Assembly: GCF_009711205.1 (NCBI RefSeq)
Contig: NZ_WMIG01000008.1
Location: 103,553-167,552, forward strand
DNA from: Paracoccus litorisediminis
GTDB taxonomy: Bacteria; Pseudomonadota; Alphaproteobacteria; Rhodobacterales; Rhodobacteraceae
Reading direction: 5' to 3'
DNA: 64,000 nucleotides
Shown: positions 17,852 to 26,048 of the stretch, piece by piece
Layout of the letters: each line of letters begins with the position of its first letter
How positions within the stretch are numbered: the first letter of the stretch is position 1
Position numbers and translations under genes: made by a program
Notes under the pieces: generated by a model
The model's input: only the letters and a program-made list of their open reading frames with translations
Databases searched by the model: none
Told to the model about the DNA's origin: nothing

Positions 17852-19398
17852 GGCAGGGTGCGCGGGTGGCCGGGGGGATGCTGGGCGTCGCCATCCTGCT
17901 GATCGGCTGGCAGATGCTGGCGCAGGCGCTGTATCAAGGGCGGCTGATCGCTGGCCCGGTCGGGATTGTCGAATGGCTGGGTCGCGATCCGGGGCTTGCC
18001 TTGCGGGCACTGGCGCGGACCTTGGGCAATGCGGCTGCGGGTTTTGCGCTAGGCAATCTGGCCGCAATCCTGCTGGCCGGGATCGCCTTTCTTTGGCCGC
18101 GTCTGCAGGATCTGGTTACGGGCCTTGCGCTGGTGGCCTTCTGTCTGCCGCTGATCGCCACAGGCCCGATCCTGCGCGTGCTGATGGGTCCGGGTGAGGG
18201 GCCGCAGATCGTCCTTGCCGCGTTGGCGGTCCAATATACCACGCTGATCCCGCTGCTGACCGGGCTGCGCGCCGTCCCGGCGGCGTGGTTGGACCTGATC
18301 CACAGCTATGGCCGTGGCCGCTGGGTCGAGTTGGCCCATATCCGGGCACGCGCCGCGCTGCCCTATCTGTTCGCGGGGCTGCAGATCGGGGCTCCGGCAG
18401 CGGTTCTGGGCGCGATGGTGGGTGAGTTCACCGGGGCCGAGCGTGGTCTGGGCGTACTGACCATCCGCTACATGCGCGATCTGGACGTGCCGGCGCTGTG
18501 GGGTGTGGCGCTTCTTGCGGCTGGCGCCTCGCTGGCGGCCTATTGGGCCATCGGAGGGCTGGCGCGGCTGGTTCTGGATACGCGTCCGCCGGTCCTGCTG
18601 GCCCCGCCAATGCGGCAGCTCAGGACGGGCAGGGTGGTCGGAGGCCTGACGCTGGCCCTTGCGGTATTGCTGCTCTGGTGGGGTGGTCTCTGGCTGACGG
18701 GGTTGAACCCGTTCCTTGCCAAGGGGCCGTGGGATGTGCTGGCCGCTCTGGTCTGGGCACCCGACGCCACGCAGATGCGTGCGGCGCTGTTCGGGGCACT
18801 GCGCGAAAGCGCCGGGCTGGCCGTGCCCGGCTATCTGGCCGGTCTTGCGGCAGGGGCGGGGCTGGCGATCCTGCTGACATTGCTGCCGGGGGCGGGGCCG
18901 CTGGTCATGCCTGTTGCGGTGGCTTTGCGCGCCATCCCGATCGTGACCACCGGGCCGCTGATCGTGCTGTTTCTGGGGCGAGGGGCGCTTGGGACGATCA
19001 CTTTGGTTGCGGTGATGGTGTTTTTCCCGACGCTGGTCGCCTGCCTGCACGGGTTGCGTCAGGCGCCGGGCCATATCCTTGACCTGTTGCGGGTCCATGC
19101 AGCCGGGCCGCTGTCGCAGATGATCCATGTCCGCATCCCCGCGATGCTGCCCGCGCTGTTTGCCGCCGCAAGGATTAGCGTACCCACAGCGATCCTTGCC
19201 GTGACGGTGGTCGAGTGGCTGGCCACCGGGCGCGGTCTGGGCAGCCTGATGGCGTTGGCGGCCTCGACCTCGGACTTCAGGATGCTGTGGTCGGCAGTCG
19301 CGCTGATCACCCTGCTTGCGGTCCTTTGCCATGCGGTAGTGGCGGGGCTGGAACGGCGGGTGCTGGCCCGCTACGCACCCGAGCAGTTGCGCCAATGA
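17848..19398 (+). CDS. Fused double ABC permease
   Basis: 516 residues formed by two similar permease domains in one chain, each about 250 residues. The cytoplasmic coupling loops sit near residues 145-185 (RGRWVELAHIRARAALPYLF) and near 410-450 (AAGPLSQMIHVRIPAMLPAL), each followed by the usual G-x-GLG turn (AERGLGVL; TGRGLGSLM). The SsuC/ThiX class normally has one permease per gene working as a dimer, so this fused heterodimer is unusual, though ThiP and FbpB show such fusions in other classes. Start and stop are both in ATGA overlaps. Confidence 0.85.
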   Translation: MRQGARVAGGMLGVAILLIGWQMLAQALYQGRLIAGPVGIVEWLGRDPGLALRALARTLGNAAAGFALGNLAAILLAGIAFLWPRLQDLVTGLALVAFCLPLIATGPILRVLMGPGEGPQIVLAALAVQYTTLIPLLTGLRAVPAAWLDLIHSYGRGRWVELAHIRARAALPYLFAGLQIGAPAAVLGAMVGEFTGAERGLGVLTIRYMRDLDVPALWGVALLAAGASLAAYWAIGGLARLVLDTRPPVLLAPPMRQLRTGRVVGGLTLALAVLLLWWGGLWLTGLNPFLAKGPWDVLAALVWAPDATQMRAALFGALRESAGLAVPGYLAGLAAGAGLAILLTLLPGAGPLVMPVAVALRAIPIVTTGPLIVLFLGRGALGTITLVAVMVFFPTLVACLHGLRQAPGHILDLLRVHAAGPLSQMIHVRIPAMLPALFAAARISVPTAILAVTVVEWLATGRGLGSLMALAASTSDFRMLWSAVALITLLAVLCHAVVAGLERRVLARYAPEQLRQ

Positions 19399-20444
19399 CC
19401 CCGCGCCCCGCCGCCTTCGCCATTCCCGGCGACATCGCCACGCTGACCGGCGGCTATATCTATGAGCGGCGTCTGCTGGAGGGTCTGCGAGGCCTTGGCC
19501 ATAACATGCAGCACCTGATCCTGCCCGCCAGCTTTCCCGACCCCACGTCTGATGAAATGGGACAGGCGGTCGCGGCGCTTGAGGCCGTCGATCCTGCCCG
19601 GCCGCTGATCCTTGACGGGCTGGTCTTTGGCGCGATCCGGACCGAGGGGCTGGCCCGCGTTCGCGCCCCGATCATCGCGATGATCCATCACCCTCTGGCG
19701 CTGGAAAGCGGCCTGTCCGCGCCCCGACGTGCGTATCTGTTTCAGACCGAGTGGGACAATCTGCGCCTTGCCCGTCATGTGCTTGTTCCCAGCCCGCATA
19801 CGAAGGCCATCCTGACCGGACGCTATGACGTGCCCGACGACCGGATCACCATCGCGACTCCGGGTGTTGATCCGCCCGGTCCTGCCCGCGAAAGGGCTGC
19901 ACCGCCGCTGATCCTCTCGGTCGGTATCCTGCATCCGCGCAAGGGCCATGACATCCTGATTGATGCCCTTGCCCAGCTTGCGGATCTGGACTGGCAGGCG
20001 GTGATCGTCGGCAATCCTTGGGACGCGACGCATGCGGCGGCGCTGGCCGGGCAGATTGACCGATCACCGGTCGGGGCGCGGGTCCGGCTGGCCGGACGCG
20101 TCCCGACCTGCGAACTCGAACGGCTTTATGCGCAGGCCAGCATCTTTGCACTGGCCACCCGCTATGAGGGTTATGGCATCGTCTTCGGCGAGGCGCTGGT
20201 GCGGGGGCTGCCCATTGTCAGCTGCCGGGTCGGCGCCGTTCCCGACACCGTGCCACCGGGCGCGGGACTGCTGGTCCCACCCGAGGATGCCGGGGCCTTC
20301 GCCGACGGTTTGCGCAAGCTGCTGATCGATCCCACGATGCGCGAAGGCATGGCCTTGGCCGCGCTGGCCGCTGGCCGCCACCTGCCCGATTGGACCGGCA
20401 CAGCGCTGATTGCCAGTCGTGTCATCGACGGGTTGCAAGGTTAA
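19395..20444 (+). CDS. GT4-type glycosyltransferase
   Basis: 349 residues beginning MTPRPAAFAIPGD at the ATGA overlap with the permease. It has a GT-B fold: an N-terminal acceptor half (GGYIYERRLLEGL) and a C-terminal donor half. The donor half has the E-x7-E motif of family 4 retaining transferases in EGYGIVFGEALVRGLP, then VPDTVPPGAGLLVPPED. No membrane segment is seen, so it works in the cytoplasm, probably on the membrane lipid made by this operon. The donor sugar and acceptor are unknown. The stop shares TTAA with the convergent efflux gene. Confidence 0.8.
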   Translation: MTPRPAAFAIPGDIATLTGGYIYERRLLEGLRGLGHNMQHLILPASFPDPTSDEMGQAVAALEAVDPARPLILDGLVFGAIRTEGLARVRAPIIAMIHHPLALESGLSAPRRAYLFQTEWDNLRLARHVLVPSPHTKAILTGRYDVPDDRITIATPGVDPPGPARERAAPPLILSVGILHPRKGHDILIDALAQLADLDWQAVIVGNPWDATHAAALAGQIDRSPVGARVRLAGRVPTCELERLYAQASIFALATRYEGYGIVFGEALVRGLPIVSCRVGAVPDTVPPGAGLLVPPEDAGAFADGLRKLLIDPTMREGMALAALAAGRHLPDWTGTALIASRVIDGLQG

Positions 20445-21970
20445 GCGGGTTTGGCCTCGGCCGCAGCAGGGGGCGGGGTTTGCGGCTGCAGCAGCACCGG
20501 GCGCAGCAACGCCGCCGCCAGACAGCCTGTCGCGGCAAAGATCACCGCGGCCAGATAAACCCAATCGAAGGCCCCGCGATAAGCGGCAGCCACCGATTCC
20601 TGCGCGGCGGCGGGTAGGGCGGCCATCCGGTCGGGCGTCATCTGGGCAATCGGCCCGGCCCCTTCGATCACCGCATGCATTAGCCGGTCGGTCAGAATCG
20701 CGCCATAGACCGAGATCGCCAGTGCCGCACCGCCCATGCGTGCCAGCGTCACCGCTCCGGTCGCCGCGCCGATATCGCGTGCAGGGGCGGCGATCTGCGC
20801 GCCAATCACCGGGCTTTGCTGGCCAAGGCCGATGGCGACGCCCATCGCCAACAGCAGCCCGCCGACCGCCCAGAAGGGCGCATGCAGCGGAAGCAGCGCC
20901 AGCCCCGAGAGGCACAGCACCGCCAGCGACTGGCCCATGACCAGCCATGGCTTGTAACGCCCCGTGCGAGAGATCAGCCGCCCTGCCGTTAGCGACCCCA
21001 TGGTGATGCCGCCGGTGATCGCGATGAAGAACAGCCCGGCATGGGCTGGTGACAGCCCCGTGGTCATCTGCAGGAACAGCGCGTGGTAATTGACCATGCC
21101 GATACCGATGCCGCCGCTGACGACCGCCACGATCAGCAGCAGTGAAAAGTTGCGGTCCTTGAACAGGGTCAGGGGGATGATCGGCTCGGGCGCGCGGCGC
21201 TCGATCAGGGTCCACAGGGCCAACGCGGCGACTGCGATCACCGGCAAGGCCAGCGCCGGAGCAGACCAAGCCGAGCCGAACAGCGACTGGCTGTCCGCCC
21301 ACAGCACCACACATGCCACCGCGATGGCCAGCGTAATCGCGCCCAGATAATCCACCTTGGGTTGCCGCTCGGGGCGGCGATAGGGCAGCAGAAGCATCAG
21401 GGCGACCAGTGCCACCAGCCCGATCGGCAGGTTAATCAGAAAGATCGAGCGCCAGCCCAGATATTGGCTCATCGTGCCGCCCAGCGTCGGTCCGATCGAC
21501 CCCGAGGCCATCAGCACAAGGCTGGAAAAGCTTTGGTAGCGGGCGCGTTCGCGCGGCTCGAACAGATCGGCATTGATCGAGAATATCGTGACCATGATCC
21601 CACCCGCCCCTAGACCCTGAAAGGCCCGCGCCGCGATCAGGCTGTCCATCGACCATGCCAACCCACACAGGACCGAGCCCAGCGTGAACAGCGCCACCGC
21701 AAAGATCATCACGTATTTGCGCCCGAACAGGTCGCCCAGCTTGCCATAGACCGGCATGATCGCGCTTTGCGCCAGCAGATAGGCCGAGCCGATCCAGCCG
21801 AAACGCTCTATCGCGCCGAATTCACCGATGATGGTGGGCAGGGCGGTCGAGACGACCTGATTGTCCAGCGTCGCCATGAACATGGCCAGCATCAGGAAAC
21901 AGAAGATCACCTTGCGGCGACGATGGGTCAGGCCGGACGGGCCGGCGAAAGGCGGCAATTCTTGGGACAT
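20441..21970 (-). CDS. DHA2-type 14-segment drug efflux transporter
   Basis: 509 residues with about 14 hydrophobic segments. Motif A-like GKLGDLFGRK lies near residue 75, and the early stretch FMATLDNQVVSTALPTI is the DHA2/EmrB-type opening. Such proton antiporters expel drugs or other lipophilic compounds. It is divergent from a marR-type gene, with a 27-bp inverted repeat in the gap, so it is very probably repressed by that MarR protein until a ligand appears. No membrane-fusion partner gene is adjacent. Confidence 0.9.
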   Translation of the reverse strand: MSQELPPFAGPSGLTHRRRKVIFCFLMLAMFMATLDNQVVSTALPTIIGEFGAIERFGWIGSAYLLAQSAIMPVYGKLGDLFGRKYVMIFAVALFTLGSVLCGLAWSMDSLIAARAFQGLGAGGIMVTIFSINADLFEPRERARYQSFSSLVLMASGSIGPTLGGTMSQYLGWRSIFLINLPIGLVALVALMLLLPYRRPERQPKVDYLGAITLAIAVACVVLWADSQSLFGSAWSAPALALPVIAVAALALWTLIERRAPEPIIPLTLFKDRNFSLLLIVAVVSGGIGIGMVNYHALFLQMTTGLSPAHAGLFFIAITGGITMGSLTAGRLISRTGRYKPWLVMGQSLAVLCLSGLALLPLHAPFWAVGGLLLAMGVAIGLGQQSPVIGAQIAAPARDIGAATGAVTLARMGGAALAISVYGAILTDRLMHAVIEGAGPIAQMTPDRMAALPAAAQESVAAAYRGAFDWVYLAAVIFAATGCLAAALLRPVLLQPQTPPPAAAEAKPA

Positions 21971-22021
21971 CGGTGGGGGAACCCGTTATCAGCAGGGTGA
22001 TTGCAGGACGGCATCTTTCGC

Positions 22022-22048
22022 CATATATGTGCTAATGGCATATATATG
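22022..22048. promoter_or_regulatory. Inverted repeat, likely MarR operator
   Basis: A 27-bp inverted repeat with arms CATATATGTGC and GCATATATATG around a five-base centre; 11 of 13 base pairs match. It lies between the divergent efflux gene (start 21970) and the marR-type gene (start 22079). The AT-rich arms contrast with the GC-rich surroundings and probably overlap the promoters. Confidence 0.8.
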
Positions 22049-22078
22049 TCAATCGCACACATAAGGGGAATTACAGCA

Positions 22079-22576
22079 ATGGCCGGTTCAGACAGGCAAG
22101 CCGGGATCGATCGGATCTCGTCGGCGATGGGGCGCTTTCGGGTGCTGATCGGGCGACGGGTGATCAGCCGGATGGCGCTGTCGAATGTCGCCCCAGCGCT
22201 GGATCTGTCGGACCTTGACGTGTTGGTTCTGGTTCCTGCGGCTGAGGCGGGCGAGGGCGTATCGGTTGGCGACATCGCCCGGCAATTGCGTATCGATCCC
22301 TCGCGCGCCAGCCGTCTGGTGGCGGGGCTGGTCGAACAGGGCTTCCTGATCCGGGCCGTCGCGCAAAGCGATGCCCGCCGCGCCGTCCTGCTGCGCAGCG
22401 CTACGGGCGACCGCATCTTTGCCGAGATCCGCCGCGTCAAGAACGAGTTGATCCGGGAAATCGTCGGCGACTGGCCTGAGGACAAACTGAGCGCTTTCGC
22501 CGAAAGTTTCGACAGTTTTACCACCGCGCTGGACGCCCGGCTGGGCGCCAACCCCGACACCGGGCCGACGGGTTAG
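22079..22576 (+). CDS. MarR family transcriptional regulator
   Basis: 165 residues with a winged helix-turn-helix (segment SVGDIARQLRIDPSRASRLVAGLVEQGFLIRA) and the wing AQSDARRAVLL, standard MarR features. I chose the ATG at 22079, about ten bases after AAGGGG; the frame extends upstream to 22001 but would run through the operator. It likely represses both itself and the divergent efflux gene. It ends 3 bp before the convergent stop of the next gene. Confidence 0.88.
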   Translation: MAGSDRQAGIDRISSAMGRFRVLIGRRVISRMALSNVAPALDLSDLDVLVLVPAAEAGEGVSVGDIARQLRIDPSRASRLVAGLVEQGFLIRAVAQSDARRAVLLRSATGDRIFAEIRRVKNELIREIVGDWPEDKLSAFAESFDSFTTALDARLGANPDTGPTG

Positions 22577-22579
22577 GGG

Positions 22580-23227
22580 TTACTCATCATCTCCGTGGTG
22601 AATGCCCATCCCCATTCCCATGCCGCCGCCCATGCCACCCATCCCGCCGCCACCGCTGCTGCCGCCGCTCTCTTTCTGGCCGGATGCGCGGCTTGTGCTG
22701 CCGCCGGGCCGCGCCGGTCCCTGACGCGGGATCTGCACATCAGCGGGAACCGGGGCCAGACCCAGCGCCTCGCGGATGAAGTCACGCAATGAGACAACCA
22801 GTTCCGCGGTGTGGATCGGGCGTCCCTCGGCCATGTCGGCTGCGGCGCGGCTGGCCAGACGCACCTGATCCTCGGTCCCCAGCAGGATAATGTCCGACAG
22901 CGCTGCCTCGACCGCGTCGCGGATGCGCCGCATCCGGTCCGAGCCGGTGGCCGGCAGGTCGATGCCTTCGTCGGTCTGGCGCTGGCGCAGCTCGCGCAGA
23001 TGGGACGGATCAACCTCAAGCTGTCCGGTGAACGACCCGCCAAGCGCCTTGTAGGCGGCGATCAGCGCCCGCAGTCTTTCGTTGATCTGGCGGTTCATCC
23101 GTTGCTGGCGCTGCTGGATGGTCAGCAGCATCAGCATCCGGATGCCGACACCGACAAGCGTGAAAACCGCAAGTCCCAGCAGGGTCGAAAACACCCCCTG
23201 CCATGAGCTGAAGTCGAAATAGCGCAT
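22580..23227 (-). CDS. Unknown single-pass membrane protein, Gly/Met/His tail
   Basis: 215 residues starting MRYFDFSSWQG, with GGAGGAG upstream; the longer frame to 23278 lacks a better start. One hydrophobic segment (about 13-35) is followed by a charged, probably coiled-coil stretch (QQRQQRMNRQINERL), an acidic helical middle, and a tail that is almost only Gly and Met ending in GIHHGDDE. I do not recognise the family. The Met/His tail could bind soft or transition metals, but that is speculation. No operon partner on its strand is close. Confidence 0.65.
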   Translation of the reverse strand: MRYFDFSSWQGVFSTLLGLAVFTLVGVGIRMLMLLTIQQRQQRMNRQINERLRALIAAYKALGGSFTGQLEVDPSHLRELRQRQTDEGIDLPATGSDRMRRIRDAVEAALSDIILLGTEDQVRLASRAAADMAEGRPIHTAELVVSLRDFIREALGLAPVPADVQIPRQGPARPGGSTSRASGQKESGGSSGGGGMGGMGGGMGMGMGIHHGDDE

Positions 23228-23290
23228 CGCTCCTCCGATCCGAGCCGCCAGACTGTGCGGTCGCGCCCACGCCGTCAATGATGCAGCGCG

Positions 23291-24124
23291 CTAGCCCAGT
23301 TCCATCGAGGCAATGGCATGAAGCTGCGCAGAAGTTGCGGGGGCAGGGCCGCGATACATCCGCGCAGTGGCGAAGCCTGGCGACAGGCCTGCAGCCAGCA
23401 GCCGCGCGCGGAAATCACCCGCGCTTTCGGGCAGGTCGATGGCCACCACCGGGGCCGGGCATTGCACCAACGCCGCACGGGCAAGCCGCAGCGCGGTGTC
23501 AGCATCCGGCGCGATGATGGGGCCGATCTTGACCCCCTCACGGCACTGCCGGATCGTGGCAAAGCCAACGGGATGTTCGGCATCCTCGGCGATCACGGTC
23601 AGGCGACTGTCCGAGACGGCCAGCCATGCCGACAGGAAACCCGGTCGGGCATAGCCGTTCGCTGCTGTATCCAATGCGTAGATCGCGGGAACATCCTCGG
23701 CCCGGAGCGGCCGGATGCTGTCATCGGGCGCGGCTGCCAGCGCTCCGAGATACCGCGTCGTGCTGCCCGCCAGCGTGAAACCCGAACGCGCGTAATTCGC
23801 CTGTTGCGCCGCCACTCCGTCCAATCCGACGGTTCTGTCCCCTGCATGTTCCATCGCGTGCCGCCACAGGCCAAAGCCGATCCCCTGTCCGCGAAACTCG
23901 GGTCGGCACAGATACAGGCCCAGAAACGCGAAGCGAGGATCGTGATTGACCACCGAAATCGCGGCAACCGGGGTCTGGTCGATGCAGGCCATAAAGAAGC
24001 CCTTCGGATCGGCGGCAAGAAAAGCGGCGTCGTCGTCGCGGCCCGGATTCCAGCCCTCGGCTGCCGCCCAGTCCAGCACAAGGGCCAGATCGTCGCGGGT
24101 CATGTTGCGGTAGGTTGCGTTCAT
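23291..24124 (-). CDS. Two-domain GNAT acetyltransferase
   Basis: 277 residues. The N-terminal GNAT domain carries the acetyl-CoA loop in RPEFRGQGIGFGLW (about 72-86), and a second, more diverged GNAT-like half follows from about residue 145, as in YitH-type proteins. Substrate is not predictable. Its ATG overlaps the stop of the upstream gntR gene by 4 bp, so the two are co-transcribed. Confidence 0.8.
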   Translation of the reverse strand: MNATYRNMTRDDLALVLDWAAAEGWNPGRDDDAAFLAADPKGFFMACIDQTPVAAISVVNHDPRFAFLGLYLCRPEFRGQGIGFGLWRHAMEHAGDRTVGLDGVAAQQANYARSGFTLAGSTTRYLGALAAAPDDSIRPLRAEDVPAIYALDTAANGYARPGFLSAWLAVSDSRLTVIAEDAEHPVGFATIRQCREGVKIGPIIAPDADTALRLARAALVQCPAPVVAIDLPESAGDFRARLLAAGLSPGFATARMYRGPAPATSAQLHAIASMELG

Positions 24125-24804
24125 CCCCGCAGCGCCTCGCGCAGCGAGGTGGGGACGGCATTGCGTCCGCGCAGGTCAAGTGAGGTCATCAGCGTCACCA
24201 GATGCTCCTTCATCAGGTCCTCGGCCCGCGCGCCGTCCCGCGCGGCAAGGGCGCGCAGCAGGGCATGATGGGCATGGCTTTCGCAAAGCGCCGCGCGCCG
24301 CTGCCAGTATAACGCAATCACCAAGGATGAACGGGCAACCAGCTGTGTGATGAACTCGGCCACGGTTGCCTGATCCGCAATGCGCGCGATCTCGACGTGG
24401 AATTGGCCCGACAGATACAGCGCCCGCCCGGTCAGGCCCTTGTCCAAAGCCTCATGCTCATCGGCGATGTGGCGTTCGAGAATGGTAATATCGGCCTGAG
24501 TGATCCTCTCGGCGGCAGAGCGCGCGGTGCGAGGCTCCAACAGGGCGCGGGCCTCAAAGACCTCGCGCGCCTCGCGCAGACTGGGTTGGGCGACAAAGGC
24601 CCCGTGATTGCGCTTGAGTTCCACCAGTCGACTGTGACTCAACCGTTGCAATGCCGCCCGCACGACGGTGCGTGACACGCCGAAAATCTCACCGACCTCG
24701 TCCTCGGACAGTTTCGATCCCGGCGCCAGTCGGTGTTCATGGATCGCATGGGCCAGCGAGGCCGCAATCTCATCTGCGCTGTTTTCCATGCGGGGCCGGG
24801 TCAT
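24121..24804 (-). CDS. GntR family regulator, FCD (FadR-like) type
   Basis: 227 residues from MTRPRMENSADEI, where GGAGAA precedes the ATG at 24804 (the frame reaches 24864). It has an N-terminal winged helix (SRTVVRAALQRLSHSRLVELKRN) and a helical FCD effector domain with histidines (QFHVEIARIAD, HAHHALLRAL) suited to metal and carboxylate binding. It is divergent from a PotABCD-type importer operon, with the palindrome TTGTATACAA in the gap, so it probably controls that operon. The ligand is unknown; FCD proteins usually sense organic acids or amino acid derivatives. Confidence 0.88.
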   Translation of the reverse strand: MTRPRMENSADEIAASLAHAIHEHRLAPGSKLSEDEVGEIFGVSRTVVRAALQRLSHSRLVELKRNHGAFVAQPSLREAREVFEARALLEPRTARSAAERITQADITILERHIADEHEALDKGLTGRALYLSGQFHVEIARIADQATVAEFITQLVARSSLVIALYWQRRAALCESHAHHALLRALAARDGARAEDLMKEHLVTLMTSLDLRGRNAVPTSLREALRG

Positions 24805-24876
24805 CGCGGTTCTCCTTCTCCCATTTAAGTGTTTCGGGTGGGTCTGACAGGCAAGGCCGGGCACTGGAACACATGA

Positions 24877-24886
24877 TTGTATACAA
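24877..24886. promoter_or_regulatory. TTGTATACAA palindrome, likely GntR operator
   Basis: A perfect 10-bp palindrome typical of FCD-type GntR operators, 73 bp before gntR and 150 bp before the importer ATPase start. Only one copy is seen in the gap. Confidence 0.7.
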
Positions 24887-25035
24887 CTTTGGATGAAATT
24901 CCGGGCGGTATCCCAGGTGTGGCGATCAAAAGCCGCGCAGAGTCACAAATTCCGGCTAAAATCGCCGGAAAAAACCTCGCTCCTGCAAAAATCGTCGCAG
25001 CCTTGGACGCATCAGCCGGACTTGAAGGAATGCGA

Positions 25036-26010
25036 ATGCGCACCCCCAACGATCTTGAGCTTGCCAAGCTGACCAAGCGCTATGGCGACACTGTGGCGGT
25101 CGACGGCATCAGTCATATCTTTGCCCCCGCCAGCTATGTCTGCTTGCTTGGCCCCTCGGGCTGCGGAAAGTCCACGACGCTGCGGATGATTGCTGGGCAT
25201 GAAAGCGTCTCGGACGGCAATATCGTGCTGGAGGGCAAGGAAATCTCGCATCTCGCGCCAGCGCAGCGCGGCACGGCGATGATGTTCCAAAGCTATGCGC
25301 TGTTCCCGCATCTGTCGGTGCGCGACAATGTCGCCTTCAGCCTGAAGATGAAGGGCGTGGACAAGTCCACGCGCTACGCCAAGGCCAATGCCCTGCTGGA
25401 ACTGGTGGCGATGACGCATCTGGCCGACCGGATGCCCGCGCAGCTTTCGGGCGGCCAGCAGCAGCGCGTCGCCTTGGCCCGCGCGCTCATCACCGAGCCA
25501 CGCGTGCTGCTGCTGGATGAGCCGCTTTCGGCGCTGGACCCCTTCCTGCGCATTCGGATGCGGGCGGAACTCAAGCGCCTGCAACGCGAACTGGAGATCA
25601 CCTTCATCCATGTCACCCATGGTCAGGACGAGGCGCTGGCCTTGGCCGATGAGGTGGTGGTGATGAACAACGCCGTCATCGAACAGGCAGGCTCCCCGCG
25701 CGATGTCTGGGGCAAACCGCGCACAGAATTCGTCGCCCGTTTCATGGGCGGACATAATGTCGTGACCGTCGATGGCGGGCGCTATGCAATCCGTTCTGAC
25801 GTGATCCGCATCGGCGCGGACGGCCTGCCCGCGACCACAACCGGGGTCGAATATCAGGGCGACCGCGTCGCCGTGACCACCCGCACCGCCACTGACGAGG
25901 AAATCGTGGCCCTGCTGCCCGAGGAGACCTTCTTCGGTCAGCCGATCAATCCCGGCGATGCCGTCCGGCTGGGTTGGGATGTCCGCTGGCAGCACCCGCT
26001 GGAAGCCTGA
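25036..26010 (+). CDS. ABC importer ATPase, PotA class
   Basis: 324 residues with Walker A GPSGCGKST, Q-loop FQSYALFPHLSV, signature LSGGQQQRVALARAL, Walker B LLLDEPLSALD and the H-loop in VTHGQDEA; a short C-terminal regulatory domain follows from about 245. The ATG at 25036 has AAGGA six bases upstream; an ATG at 25030 is too close to that site, and the open frame back to 24877 runs through the operator. The class serves polyamines, putrescine-like and amino acid derived substrates. Confidence 0.9.
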   Translation: MRTPNDLELAKLTKRYGDTVAVDGISHIFAPASYVCLLGPSGCGKSTTLRMIAGHESVSDGNIVLEGKEISHLAPAQRGTAMMFQSYALFPHLSVRDNVAFSLKMKGVDKSTRYAKANALLELVAMTHLADRMPAQLSGGQQQRVALARALITEPRVLLLDEPLSALDPFLRIRMRAELKRLQRELEITFIHVTHGQDEALALADEVVVMNNAVIEQAGSPRDVWGKPRTEFVARFMGGHNVVTVDGGRYAIRSDVIRIGADGLPATTTGVEYQGDRVAVTTRTATDEEIVALLPEETFFGQPINPGDAVRLGWDVRWQHPLEA

Positions 26011-26048
26011 ATGAACCACCAACAAAAAACCGACAGAGAGGAAATGCC

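Noticed and set aside
24877..25035. TTG-initiated extension of the PotA-class ATPase
   Set aside because: It begins within the GntR palindrome and has no family similarity; an ATG with AAGGA lies at 25036.
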